A stretch of DNA of 11,620 nucleotides. It comes from Gemmatimonadota bacterium. GTDB taxonomy: Bacteria; Gemmatimonadota; Gemmatimonadetes; Gemmatimonadales; Gemmatimonadaceae. Below the pieces are notes generated by a model, which saw nothing but the letters and a program-made list of their open reading frames with translations, had not been told where the DNA came from and did no database searches. Location of the stretch: assembly GCA_023249395.1 (NCBI GenBank), contig JAHFCS010000021.1, forward strand, positions 446 through 12,065. Reading direction: 5' to 3'. The position numbers were made by a program, and so were the translations under genes. Shown here piece after piece: positions 1-7,180 of this stretch (position 1 is its first letter; the number at the start of each line of letters is the position of its first letter).

Positions 1-814
1 TCGCGCCATCGGCGTCGTGCGGAACGGCGGAGAAGGTTCTCTTCTCGCGAACGCGCAACGTTGCGATGCTGGGTGAGACCTCGATTGTGGCAATGTTCGC
101 CTGAAGGAGAATGGCGTAGACTCCCGCGCCGAGCACACGTCCGGAAACGATGCGCGCAGTCTTGTCGACGCTGCTCCCTCCCAGCAGCTCCCAGCCATTA
201 CCGACCGCGTGGTAGAGAGCCAGCCCGTCCTCGGGGCTCGACCCGATATCGGCGAGATCGTAGCGGATCATGAGCACGGCCGGCTGCGCAAAATTCCCTG
301 AGGGAGTGTTGCTGCGAAGCTCGAATGCCGAGCGACGAACGAGGCGACTGTTGAGCGGGTAGTTCTCCGCTGCTCGGACGGTCAGTCGCGCGGTGGAGAC
401 GACTGTGGCTGCCGGGAATGCGAGTTGTACGATGCCGCCGACGGCGGATATCGTCCCGCCGGCCGGCACGAGCAGGCCTCCGTCTTCGACGTTAACGCTG
501 ACGGTGCTGTTCTTGCCCTCGACCGCCGCGGAAATCGTCGCACTGCCGGGACCGACGGCGCCGACCACACCGTTGTCAACGGTCGCAACCTGTGGCGCGG
601 AGGAGCTCCAGGTTACGGGGCGGACCAGGACGACGCCGCCAATATCCTTCGTTACGACCGTCAGGTGCGCGCTCTCGCCCGGGACGAGATCGAGCGACGA
701 CTCCGAGACGCTTATGCTCTCGACCGGAGGCGGCCCGGCGACGTCCTTGCAACTCCCGGAGACCATCAGCGCTCCGGAAGCGAGAGCGCCCCAGAGCAGA
801 TTCCTGATTCTCAT
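1..814 (-). CDS. Exported Ig-like (Big2-type) domain protein, 3' end beyond window
   Basis: The reverse strand is open from an ATG at 814 to the left edge, giving 271 residues with no stop, so the C-terminus is missing. Residues 1-22 form a signal peptide (MRIRNLLWGAL start, hydrophobic core, SGSC end), probably lipid-anchored at Cys22, although the lipobox is weak. Residues about 31-110 read as a bacterial Ig-like Big2-type domain: VESISVS, the VTWSSS turn, VATVD and GSATISA. Residues about 115-236 (LVPAGGTISA, GGIVQLAFP, then ALYHAVGNGWELLGG) resemble a ZU5-like beta domain, which is a weaker call. A second Ig-like repeat begins at IATIEVSPS (residues 241-249). Such proteins are usually cell-surface or adhesive, with no enzymatic role implied. 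No Shine-Dalgarno precedes the ATG, but the next upstream in-frame codon of note is a stop (851-853), so this start is the only reasonable one. It is divergent from the YfkN-type gene across a 205-bp gap. Confidence 0.8.
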   Translation of the reverse strand, partial: MRIRNLLWGALASGALMVSGSCKDVAGPPPVESISVSESSLDLVPGESAHLTVVTKDIGGVVLVRPVTWSSSAPQVATVDNGVVGAVGPGSATISAAVEGKNSTVSVNVEDGGLLVPAGGTISAVGGIVQLAFPAATVVSTARLTVRAAENYPLNSRLVRRSAFELRSNTPSGNFAQPAVLMIRYDLADIGSSPEDGLALYHAVGNGWELLGGSSVDKTARIVSGRVLGAGVYAILLQANIATIEVSPSIATLRVREKRTFSAVPHDADGA

Positions 815-1019
815 GCGCGACGAAGAATGTGGAAAACTTGCGACATCTACTCAGGGGCACACAGTTTACAACGCGCTCAAGCGCGCTACAAGTCCAATGG
901 ACCGCGCGAAAGCGTGCCACTCCATGTCAAGACGAACGAGCCGAAGACGCGCTAGCATATTTGTGATCTACCCAGTTTCAGGTGCCGGAAACGTTTGAAC
1001 TTAAGACTGTGTTGGCGCA

Positions 1020-4000
1020 ATGAACAATAGAGAGATCATGCCACGTTGGGTGTTGCTGCTGTTCGGAGCGATGATCGCCGCTTCAGCATGCGCCGGAGGC
1101 TCGTCGGTCGGCTCGGGTGCAGCGGTTCCCGGCAACAGCCGCGAAATTCTCGTCGTCACGACCACAGACGTCCACGGACGGGTTCGCGGCTGGGACTACT
1201 ATGCCGACTCGGCCGAATCAACGCGAGGACTGACGCGGGCCGCAACGATCGTGGATTCGGTGAGGGCAGCCAATCCGGGCCGAGTGATTCTCGTTGACGC
1301 CGGTGACCTGCTACAAGGGAATCCATTCGCTTACGTCGCTGCGCGGGTGGCGGAGGAGCCAGTGAATCCGATCATCGCAGCGATGAATGTCATGAAGTAC
1401 GATGCGGCTGCAATCGGGAATCACGACTACGACTACGGACTGCCGTATCTCGAGCGAGCGGTGAGCCAGGCGCGCTTTCCGTTCCTGTCGGCCAATACCT
1501 ACCGTCCGGATGGATCCCACGCCTTTCGTCCCTGGACGATAATTGACCGGCAGGGTGTAAAGCTCGGCATCGTCGGAGCGACGACACCCGGCGTTATGGT
1601 GTGGGACGCCGACAACGTTCGCGGTCGAGTGACGCTCGGTGACATCATTCCCGCTGTTCGCCAGGCGGTGCAGGAAGCAAAAGCCGCCGGCGCCGAAATC
1701 GTTCTGGTGACCGTTCATTCCGGCTTCGATGAGCCGGCGAGCTACCACACGGTATCTACTGGACTTCCGGGCGAAAACGTCGCCGCCCGCATCGCGCGCG
1801 AGATATCGGGAATCGATTTCGTCGTGTACGGGCACTCGCACAAGGAAGCGCGTGAAGTGAAGATCGGCGGCACGCTGCTGATGCAGCCGAAGAACTGGGC
1901 GACGAGCGTCGGCGTCGCACACCTGAACGTCGTTCGCAATGCGGGCCGGTGGCGCGTTGCCGAGTCGCACGGAGAGATCATCCGCGCCCTCGGTCACGCA
2001 GAGCAGGCGACCGTGCTCGCTGTCGCGGATGGGAATCACCGACGCACCGTCGCTTACGCGAACAACCCGATTGGCTCGACGCCGGTTGCGTGGCGAGGCG
2101 ACTCGGCACGCCTCAAGGACACTCCGCTCATCGATCTCATACTGGAGACGGAGCGGAACGCTGCTGGGTCCGATCTGGCTTCCACCGCCGCCTTTGCACT
2201 CGACGCGAGCCTCGACGCCGGCCCGGTCACCGTCGCCGAGCTGTCGCGACTCTACCCGTACGACAACACGCTCCGCGCCGTGAGAATTACGGGCAGGCAG
2301 CTACGAGACTATCTCGAGTTCAGCAGCCGCTACTACAAGGGAGTGGAGACGTCACCATCGGGCCCGCAGCCGGTAACCGACCCGCAGATCCCGGGCTTCA
2401 ACTTCGACATCGTCGCCGGCGCCGACTACACGATGGACATCACGCGTCCCCTCGGGTCGCGCATCACGTCGCTCACGGTGAAGGGTCGTCCGGTGACTGA
2501 CGGCGACAGCTACACGATGGCGCTGAACAACTACCGGCAGACTGGTGGGGGCGGATACTCGATGTTGCGCGGCGCGCCTGTGGTGTACGACCGGCAGCAG
2601 GACATTCGCCAGCTTCTTGTGGACGAAGTCAGCACGCGGAACGTAATGAGGCCAGAGGACTACTTCACGCCAAACTGGCGGCTTGTGTATTCCACCCCGC
2701 CTTCGCCGCCCGCTGTCGCGGCCGGCGGGACTCCGCGAGCGACCCCACTCGTTCCTGGAACGCCGCGCCTTCGCATCATTGCGACGAATGATTTCCATGG
2801 CGCGCTCGAGCCGCGCGCCGATGGCGGCGGCGTCATGCGCGGCGGAGCAGCGTTTGTGGCGGCGGTGATCGACTCTGCGCGTCAGGAGTGTTCACCGAGC
2901 TGCGAGACGCTTCTCCTCGACGGCGGCGACATGTTCCAGGGCACGCCCGCGTCGAACCTGGCGTTCGGCCGGCCGGTGGTGACCCTCTACAACTTGCTGG
3001 GATACGCGGCCGCCGCACTAGGTAACCACGAGTTCGACTGGGGGACGGACACGCTCCGCGCCCGGATGCGCGATGCACGGTACGCCATCCTCGGCGCCAA
3101 CGTGAGATACTCCGACGGCCGCGACGTGCCGTGGATCCGCGATGACACGCTGATCACACGCGGCAAGACGAAGATCGGCGTGATCGGGTTCTCCACGGTC
3201 TCCACACCGACCACGACGCGAGCCGCGAACGTCGTCGGTCTTCGCTTCGACGATCCGGCACCGATCGTCAGCGCCCGCGCAAAGGCGCTGCGGGCCGCCG
3301 GAGCGGACGTAATTATCGTCATCGCGCATGCGGGAGCCTTCTGCAATGCCAGCGGTACCGCCGGCTGCACCGGCGAGATCGTGGACTTCGCGCGAAATCT
3401 CACCGAGAAGGTGGACGCGATAGTGAGCGGCCACACGCACACGCTCATCGATTACGCAGTGAAGGGAATCCCGATCGTGCAGGCGCGCTCGAGCGGGCGA
3501 GCGGTGGCGGTGATCGACATTCCGCTGGCGGATGGAAAGCCGGCTGGCGCGCCGTACGAGGAAGTTCGCGACGTTGTCGATTCCGCGATCGTGCCGGAAG
3601 CGCGTCCCGACTCAGTCGTCAAGGCCGCGACGTCAAGCGTCGCGGCGCTGGTCAACAGGAAGGTGGCGAACGTCGCGGTGCCGCTCGATCGCGATGGCGC
3701 GCAGTATCCGCTCGGGAATCTCATCGCCGACGCCCAGCGGTGGGCGGGGAAGGGTGACATCGCGATCATGAACAACGGCGGGATTCGCGCGAACCTCCGC
3801 CCCGGCACAGCGACTTACGGATCGCTCTTCGAGATTCAGCCCTTCGGCAACACCCTCTACAGCATCAAGATGACCGGATCGCAGCTCAAGGATTACCTGG
3901 AGCGCCTGGTCGCGGGTGACGAGATGCGAGCTCACGTGAGCGGCGTGACGATCGGATACAATCCCGAGCTGCCGAAGGGAATGCGCATCGTCTCGCTGAC

Positions 4001-4214
4001 GTTCCCGGCCGGCCGCACCCTCGCCGAGGGCGCGATTTACGACGTCATCGTCAACGACTTCATGGTCACCGGCGGCGACAACCTCGGACCGCCCGAGGGA
4101 GCGCGAGTAAGGCCGCTCAACATCGTCGACCTCGACGCTCTCGTCGTGTACATGAAGACACTGCCGTCGCCGGTACGCGCTCCGACGGAAGCGCGAATCT
4201 TCATCACGCAATGA
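1020..4214 (+). CDS. yfkN: YfkN-type double 5'-nucleotidase / 2',3'-cyclic-nucleotide phosphodiesterase, exported
   Basis: This 1064-residue exported enzyme has two complete metallophosphatase plus 5'-nucleotidase-C units in tandem, as in Bacillus YfkN. After a signal peptide ending in ASAC (Cys24), unit 1 has metal-site motifs TTDVHG (D50, H52), DAGD (D93), GNHD (N134, H135), VHSG (H233) and GHSH (H272, H274). Its C-terminal domain (about 340-530) has LYPYDNTL, as in CpdB-type 3'-nucleotidases. A Pro/Ala-rich linker covers about 558-583. Unit 2 has TNDFHG (D591, H593), DGGD (D634), GNHEFDWG (N669, H670), AHAG (H770) and GHTH (H805, H807), then MNNGGIRANL and PFGNTL as in UshA/5'-nucleotidases. 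The expected role, by inference, is stepwise dephosphorylation of 2',3'-cyclic and 5'-nucleotides outside the cytoplasmic membrane. The start is uncertain: the ATG at 1020 has no Shine-Dalgarno, while the in-frame ATG at 1038 follows AGAGAGA and gives a cleaner 18-residue signal peptide. It is first in the purine cluster and overlaps the next gene by ATGA. Confidence 0.92.
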   Translation: MNNREIMPRWVLLLFGAMIAASACAGGSSVGSGAAVPGNSREILVVTTTDVHGRVRGWDYYADSAESTRGLTRAATIVDSVRAANPGRVILVDAGDLLQGNPFAYVAARVAEEPVNPIIAAMNVMKYDAAAIGNHDYDYGLPYLERAVSQARFPFLSANTYRPDGSHAFRPWTIIDRQGVKLGIVGATTPGVMVWDADNVRGRVTLGDIIPAVRQAVQEAKAAGAEIVLVTVHSGFDEPASYHTVSTGLPGENVAARIAREISGIDFVVYGHSHKEAREVKIGGTLLMQPKNWATSVGVAHLNVVRNAGRWRVAESHGEIIRALGHAEQATVLAVADGNHRRTVAYANNPIGSTPVAWRGDSARLKDTPLIDLILETERNAAGSDLASTAAFALDASLDAGPVTVAELSRLYPYDNTLRAVRITGRQLRDYLEFSSRYYKGVETSPSGPQPVTDPQIPGFNFDIVAGADYTMDITRPLGSRITSLTVKGRPVTDGDSYTMALNNYRQTGGGGYSMLRGAPVVYDRQQDIRQLLVDEVSTRNVMRPEDYFTPNWRLVYSTPPSPPAVAAGGTPRATPLVPGTPRLRIIATNDFHGALEPRADGGGVMRGGAAFVAAVIDSARQECSPSCETLLLDGGDMFQGTPASNLAFGRPVVTLYNLLGYAAAALGNHEFDWGTDTLRARMRDARYAILGANVRYSDGRDVPWIRDDTLITRGKTKIGVIGFSTVSTPTTTRAANVVGLRFDDPAPIVSARAKALRAAGADVIIVIAHAGAFCNASGTAGCTGEIVDFARNLTEKVDAIVSGHTHTLIDYAVKGIPIVQARSSGRAVAVIDIPLADGKPAGAPYEEVRDVVDSAIVPEARPDSVVKAATSSVAALVNRKVANVAVPLDRDGAQYPLGNLIADAQRWAGKGDIAIMNNGGIRANLRPGTATYGSLFEIQPFGNTLYSIKMTGSQLKDYLERLVAGDEMRAHVSGVTIGYNPELPKGMRIVSLTFPAGRTLAEGAIYDVIVNDFMVTGGDNLGPPEGARVRPLNIVDLDALVVYMKTLPSPVRAPTEARIFITQ

Positions 4215-4444
4215 GCGCCGACGCGAGCTACCGCGTCTACGTCGACTCCTGTGCGGTCGATGTTCCGAGATCGGCGAAGGTGATCGATGCAATAGAGATC
4301 GCCGACGCTGCGCTCGCCTCGGACGTGCGTGCCGGCTCCCGAGCGGTCACTGACAGCCGCGGACTCCCGATAGCATCGGACGCCCCGCTCCATGGCGGGG
4401 CCATCCTCCGCGTTGTCGCGGTTCGCCGGGACCGACCCGACTAG
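4211..4444 (+). CDS. Small unknown protein, possible beta-grasp fold
   Basis: This 77-residue protein is not one I recognise. Its ATG overlaps the TGA of the nucleotidase gene (ATGA), which suggests translational coupling, and there is no separate Shine-Dalgarno. Its third codon positions are mostly G or C, like the neighbouring genes, which supports real coding. The pattern is a beta strand (YRVYVDS), a second strand (AVDVPRSA), a helix (about residues 22-40), and late strands ending in GGAILRVVAV. This order looks like a small ThiS/MoaD/TGS-type beta-grasp domain, but there is no C-terminal Gly-Gly, so sulfur-carrier chemistry is not indicated. There is no signal peptide or membrane segment, so it is probably cytoplasmic. 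It sits between an exported nucleotidase and adenosine deaminase, so a link to nucleotide salvage is only guilt by association. The fold suggestion is an inference from the sequence pattern. Confidence 0.6.
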   Translation: MSADASYRVYVDSCAVDVPRSAKVIDAIEIADAALASDVRAGSRAVTDSRGLPIASDAPLHGGAILRVVAVRRDRPD

Positions 4445-4454
4445 GGCGGCGAGC

Positions 4455-4483
4455 TTCAACTTTATCAGTCGATTCGATAGAAT
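4455..4483 (+). promoter_or_regulatory. Possible promoter for add, giving a nearly leaderless mRNA
   Basis: TAGAAT at 4478-4483 matches five of six bases of a TATAAT -10 box. It lies 17 bp after TTCAAC (4455-4460), a weak -35 with three of six matches. The ATG of add starts only 5 bp after the -10 box, so transcription from here would begin at or very near the start codon. This fits the absence of a Shine-Dalgarno before add. The region is only 44 bp from the previous stop codon, so read-through from upstream is equally possible. Confidence 0.3.
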
Positions 4484-4485
4484 CG
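4470..4485 (+). repeat. Small inverted repeat just before add
   Basis: CGATTC (4470-4475) and GAATCG (4480-4485) are perfect 6-bp arms around a GATA loop, ending 3 bp before the add ATG. The right arm overlaps the candidate -10 box. It could be an operator-like site or an RNA hairpin in a read-through transcript. At this length chance is a real alternative. Confidence 0.35.
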
Positions 4486-4488
4486 TGG

Positions 4489-5523
4489 ATGCTGACGTCC
4501 GATAAACTCCGCCGGCTGCCGAAAGCAGAGCTGCATTGCCATCTCGACGGATCGGTGAGACCGGCGACGCTGATCGAGCTCGGCCGCGAGTACGGCGTGC
4601 CGCTGCCGGCGAAAACGCCGGAAGAGCTTCGCGACTACATGCTCGCCGACGCCGAGACGCTGGAGGAATACCTCGCCCGCTTCGAGGTCACGGTCTCCGT
4701 TCTCCAGACGGCGGACGCCGTCGAGCGGGTCGCCTACGAGCTGGTCGAAGACGCCGCGAAGGACGGCGTGCGGTACATCGAGGTGCGGAACGCACCGATT
4801 CTGAACTCGAGGCTGAAGCTGTCGGCGGCCGAGGCGCTCGAGGCCCAGCTCCGGGGAGTGGCGAGGGCGGAGGCCGACTTCGGGATAATCGCCCGCTCGA
4901 TCGTGTGCTCGCTCAGGCAGCTCTCGCCGATGGTATCGTTGGAGCTTGCCAGGCTGGCGGTGGCGTACCGCGACCGCGGCGTCGTCGCTTTCGATCTCGC
5001 GGGCGGCGAGCTCGGCTTTCCCGCCTCGGCGCACGCGATGGCTTTTGCATACGCGAGAGAAAACAATCTCGCGGTGACGGTACACGCCGGCGAGGGCGAC
5101 GGATGGCAGTCGGTGAGCCAGGCAGTACACTCGTGCTGCGCCGACAGAATCGGACACGCCACGCGGCTGATAGAGAATCCCGGCCTCACGCAATACGTCA
5201 ACGACCGCAGGATCGGAGTCGAGATCTGTCTCACGAGCAACGTCCACACAGGCGCAGCGAGCTCATACGAGGCGCATCCATTGAGGGCGTACTTCGACCG
5301 CGGAATGAACGTCGCACTCAACACCGACAACCGCCTGATGAGCGACACGACGCTGACCGATGAGTTCCTCTACGCCGCCAAGTATCTCGACTTCACATTC
5401 GACGAGCTCTGCACGCTGGCCCTCAATGGTTTCGAGAGCGCCTTTCTTCCGTGGGAGCAGCGGATGCAGCTTCTGGCGCAGGTATCCGCGGAGCTCGATA
5501 CGATGAGCGAGGAGGAAGAATGA
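4489..5523 (+). CDS. add: Adenosine deaminase
   Basis: This 344-residue, zinc-dependent enzyme of the amidohydrolase superfamily converts adenosine (and deoxyadenosine) to inosine and ammonia in the cytoplasm. The family motifs are all present: ELHCHLDGS near the N-terminus (H16, H18 as zinc ligands), VTVHAGEG (H199 zinc ligand, E202 catalytic), IGHATR (H223), CLTSNVHT (N251), and LNTDNRLMS with D280 as the zinc-binding Asp. The residue after D280 is Asn281, where the well-studied mammalian and E. coli enzymes have a second Asp (TDDP). I recall TDN in other bacterial members, so it need not mean loss of function. Length is normal for the family. The start at 4489 is set by the alignment of the ELHCHLDGS motif about 14 residues in. 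No Shine-Dalgarno is visible. The gene follows the nucleotidase and unknown gene, and its stop overlaps the ATG of the phosphorylase. Confidence 0.95.
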   Translation: MLTSDKLRRLPKAELHCHLDGSVRPATLIELGREYGVPLPAKTPEELRDYMLADAETLEEYLARFEVTVSVLQTADAVERVAYELVEDAAKDGVRYIEVRNAPILNSRLKLSAAEALEAQLRGVARAEADFGIIARSIVCSLRQLSPMVSLELARLAVAYRDRGVVAFDLAGGELGFPASAHAMAFAYARENNLAVTVHAGEGDGWQSVSQAVHSCCADRIGHATRLIENPGLTQYVNDRRIGVEICLTSNVHTGAASSYEAHPLRAYFDRGMNVALNTDNRLMSDTTLTDEFLYAAKYLDFTFDELCTLALNGFESAFLPWEQRMQLLAQVSAELDTMSEEEE

Positions 5524-6359
5524 TCTCCCTTTACTCGAGGGACGCGGCGATGCGGTCGGCCGACGCGGTGCGCAGGCGAATCGGTGACATCGAGCCGGAG
5601 ATTGCAATCATCCTCGGCTCGGGACTCGGAGGTCTCGCCGACGACATCGAGGATGCCGTCCGTGTCCCATTTGCGGACGTGCCGGACTTCCCCGAGCCAA
5701 CCGTTCTCGGCCATGCAGGCTCAGTCGTCTCGGGGAAGCTCGGCGGTCGAGCTGTCCTCGCACTCGCCGGAAGATTCCACGTGTACGAAGGTCACCCGGC
5801 CGCGCTCGCTGCGTTCCCGGTGAGAGTGATGCACGCGCTCGGAGCGGGGATTCTTTTCGTCTCCAACGCCGCGGGGGGAATCAGGAGTGACCTCGCTCCC
5901 GGCGACCTGATGATCATTGAGGATCATCTGAACCTCACATTCACCAATCCGCTCATCGGCCCCGTGCAGGAAGGGGACGAGCGCTTTCCCGACATGAGCG
6001 AGCCGTACGACGCCGCACTGCGCGAATCGCTCCGAGCCGCTGCGAAGAAGCTGGGCATTGGCATGAAAGAGGGTGTGTATGCGTGTCTCACAGGCCCGTC
6101 GTTCGAGACCCGGGCGGAGGTGAGGATGCTGGAGAGGCTGGGCGCCGACGCGGTGGGAATGTCCACTGTTCCGGAAGTGATCGTCGCGCGCGCGATGGGA
6201 ATGCGCGCGGCGGGCGTGAGCTGCATCACCAACGCCGCGTCGGGCATGAGCAAGGCTCCGGTTCTGCATTCTGACGTTCTCGCCGTCACCGCCAGGGCGG
6301 CGGAGCGCTTTCAATCGCTGGTGCGAGCCTTCGTCACCGAGCTTCCGCGAGCGAAGTGA
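5520..6359 (+). CDS. punA: Purine nucleoside phosphorylase, trimeric inosine/guanosine type
   Basis: This 279-residue cytoplasmic enzyme splits inosine or guanosine with phosphate to the free base and ribose-1-phosphate. It acts directly after adenosine deaminase in purine salvage. The motifs match the trimeric class: ILGSGLGG (phosphate loop, S34), LGHAG (H65), GRFHVYEGH (R85, H87), FVSNAAGGI, TGPSFET (E196, base binding), VGMSTVPE (M214) and ITNAASGM (N238, base binding). The Glu/Asn pair predicts preference for 6-oxopurines rather than adenosine, which fits the neighbouring deaminase. The start at 5520 is chosen because GGAGG (5511-5515) lies 4 bases upstream and the ATG overlaps the add stop (ATGA). 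An in-frame upstream ATG at 5451 would add 23 residues foreign to the family. The last 49 bp overlap the 3' end of thiD on the other strand. Confidence 0.95.
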   Translation: MISLYSRDAAMRSADAVRRRIGDIEPEIAIILGSGLGGLADDIEDAVRVPFADVPDFPEPTVLGHAGSVVSGKLGGRAVLALAGRFHVYEGHPAALAAFPVRVMHALGAGILFVSNAAGGIRSDLAPGDLMIIEDHLNLTFTNPLIGPVQEGDERFPDMSEPYDAALRESLRAAAKKLGIGMKEGVYACLTGPSFETRAEVRMLERLGADAVGMSTVPEVIVARAMGMRAAGVSCITNAASGMSKAPVLHSDVLAVTARAAERFQSLVRAFVTELPRAK

Positions 6360-7129
6360 TTGAGCGGGCCATGCCCGCTGCCGAGCGATGGAGCGGTCTC
6401 GATTGCCGCGTGTACGTAGTCGATCGCCCGCTGGACAGCCTCTCTGAGGGGAGTCCCCGCCGCGAGCAGCGCGGCGATCGCCGCCGACAGCGTGCACCCG
6501 CTGCCGTGTGTGCTGGAGGTGGCCAGCCTCGGATGCGAAAAGACGGTGAACTCCCCGTCATACAGCACGTCGGTGACAACCGTACTGTCGAGGCCGGGGA
6601 AATGGCCGCCCGTCACGAGAGCTGCATTCGCGCCTAGCGCAACGAGGCGCTCGGCGGCAAGTCGCATCGAAGCATCGTCCGTGACGCGCTCCCCGGTCAG
6701 GGCAAAGGCCTCCTCGGTATTCGGGGTGACGAGAGTCGCCAGCGGCACCAGCTCCTCTCGCATGGTAATTACTCCGTCGTCTTCGAGGAGAAGATCGCCG
6801 CTGGTTGCAACGAGCACGGGATCGAAAACGTAGGGCCCAAAGTCGAACCGGGTCAGCGATTCGGAGACAATGCGGATGAGGGCGATGTTGCCGAGCATCC
6901 CGCTCTTGACCGCCGCGGGATAGAGATCGCCCGCGACGGCAACGATCTGTGCCTGGAGGAGCTCGGGCGAAACCGGTTCCCAGCGCGTGACGCCAAGAGT
7001 GTTCTGTGCGGTTATGGCAGTGATCGCCGAAGTGCCGAAGACGCCGAATTGGTGAAACGTCTTGAGGTCGGCTTGTATGCCGGCACCTCCGCCCGAGTCG
7101 GAGCCGGCGATTGTGAGCGCAACGTGCAT
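6311..7129 (-). CDS. thiD: Hydroxymethylpyrimidine / phosphomethylpyrimidine kinase
   Basis: This 272-residue ribokinase-fold kinase of thiamine biosynthesis phosphorylates HMP to HMP-P and then to HMP-PP. Visible motifs from the start at 7129 are LTIAGSDSGGGAGIQAD (residues 5-21), TSAITAITAQNT, VKSGMLG, DPVLVATSGD, VTPNTEEA, LVTGGH, and the anion-hole motif THGSGCTLSAAIAA with the conserved Cys212. The C-terminal GHGPLNHF is also typical. The common THGTGC carries Ser instead of Thr here, a mild change. An in-frame ATG at 7165 would add 12 basic and aromatic residues not expected in the family and would run through a hairpin, so 7129 is preferred. No Shine-Dalgarno precedes either. No other thiamine gene is nearby, and I see no TPP riboswitch signature in the gap upstream. 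It is 145 bp downstream of the M48 gene on the same strand. Confidence 0.94.
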   Translation of the reverse strand: MHVALTIAGSDSGGGAGIQADLKTFHQFGVFGTSAITAITAQNTLGVTRWEPVSPELLQAQIVAVAGDLYPAAVKSGMLGNIALIRIVSESLTRFDFGPYVFDPVLVATSGDLLLEDDGVITMREELVPLATLVTPNTEEAFALTGERVTDDASMRLAAERLVALGANAALVTGGHFPGLDSTVVTDVLYDGEFTVFSHPRLATSSTHGSGCTLSAAIAALLAAGTPLREAVQRAIDYVHAAIETAPSLGSGHGPLNHFARGSSVTKARTSD

Positions 7130-7138
7130 GAAATGAAA

Positions 7139-7166
7139 GATGCGCCACCGGGTGAGGCGACGCATC
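7139..7166 (-). promoter_or_regulatory. Hairpin directly upstream of thiD
   Basis: Read on the minus strand, GATGCGTCGCC and GGTGGCGCATC form an 11-bp stem with a 6-base TCACCC loop. Nine pairs are Watson-Crick and two are G-U wobbles. On the plus strand the same two wobble positions become C/A mismatches, so the structure favours minus-strand RNA, that is, the transcript entering thiD. TTTCATTTC follows, then the thiD ATG. It could be an intrinsic terminator for the M48 gene with a broken U-tract, or an attenuator or translation-control hairpin for thiD. The sequence does not decide between these. Confidence 0.55.
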
Positions 7167-7180
7167 CTTCAACTACAACT

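Noticed and set aside
872..885. Hairpin CGCGC-TCAA-GCGCG in the gap between the Ig-like and nucleotidase genes
   Set aside because: The stem is only 5 bp, in GC-rich DNA, without a T-tract, so chance is likely. I also found no convincing promoter in this 205-bp gap.
425..955. Long plus-strand open frames at 393-998 and 425-955
   Set aside because: They lie opposite the Ig-like protein, whose minus-strand frame has a signal peptide and recognisable domains. The plus-strand products are low-complexity shadows.
2352..2798. Minus-strand open frames inside the nucleotidase gene
   Set aside because: The plus strand encodes continuous conserved domains here. The reverse frames are a by-product of high GC content.
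5451..5519. Upstream ATG extending purine nucleoside phosphorylase by 23 residues
   Set aside because: It lies inside add and lacks family sequence. The ATG at 5520 has a strong Shine-Dalgarno and the usual N-terminus.
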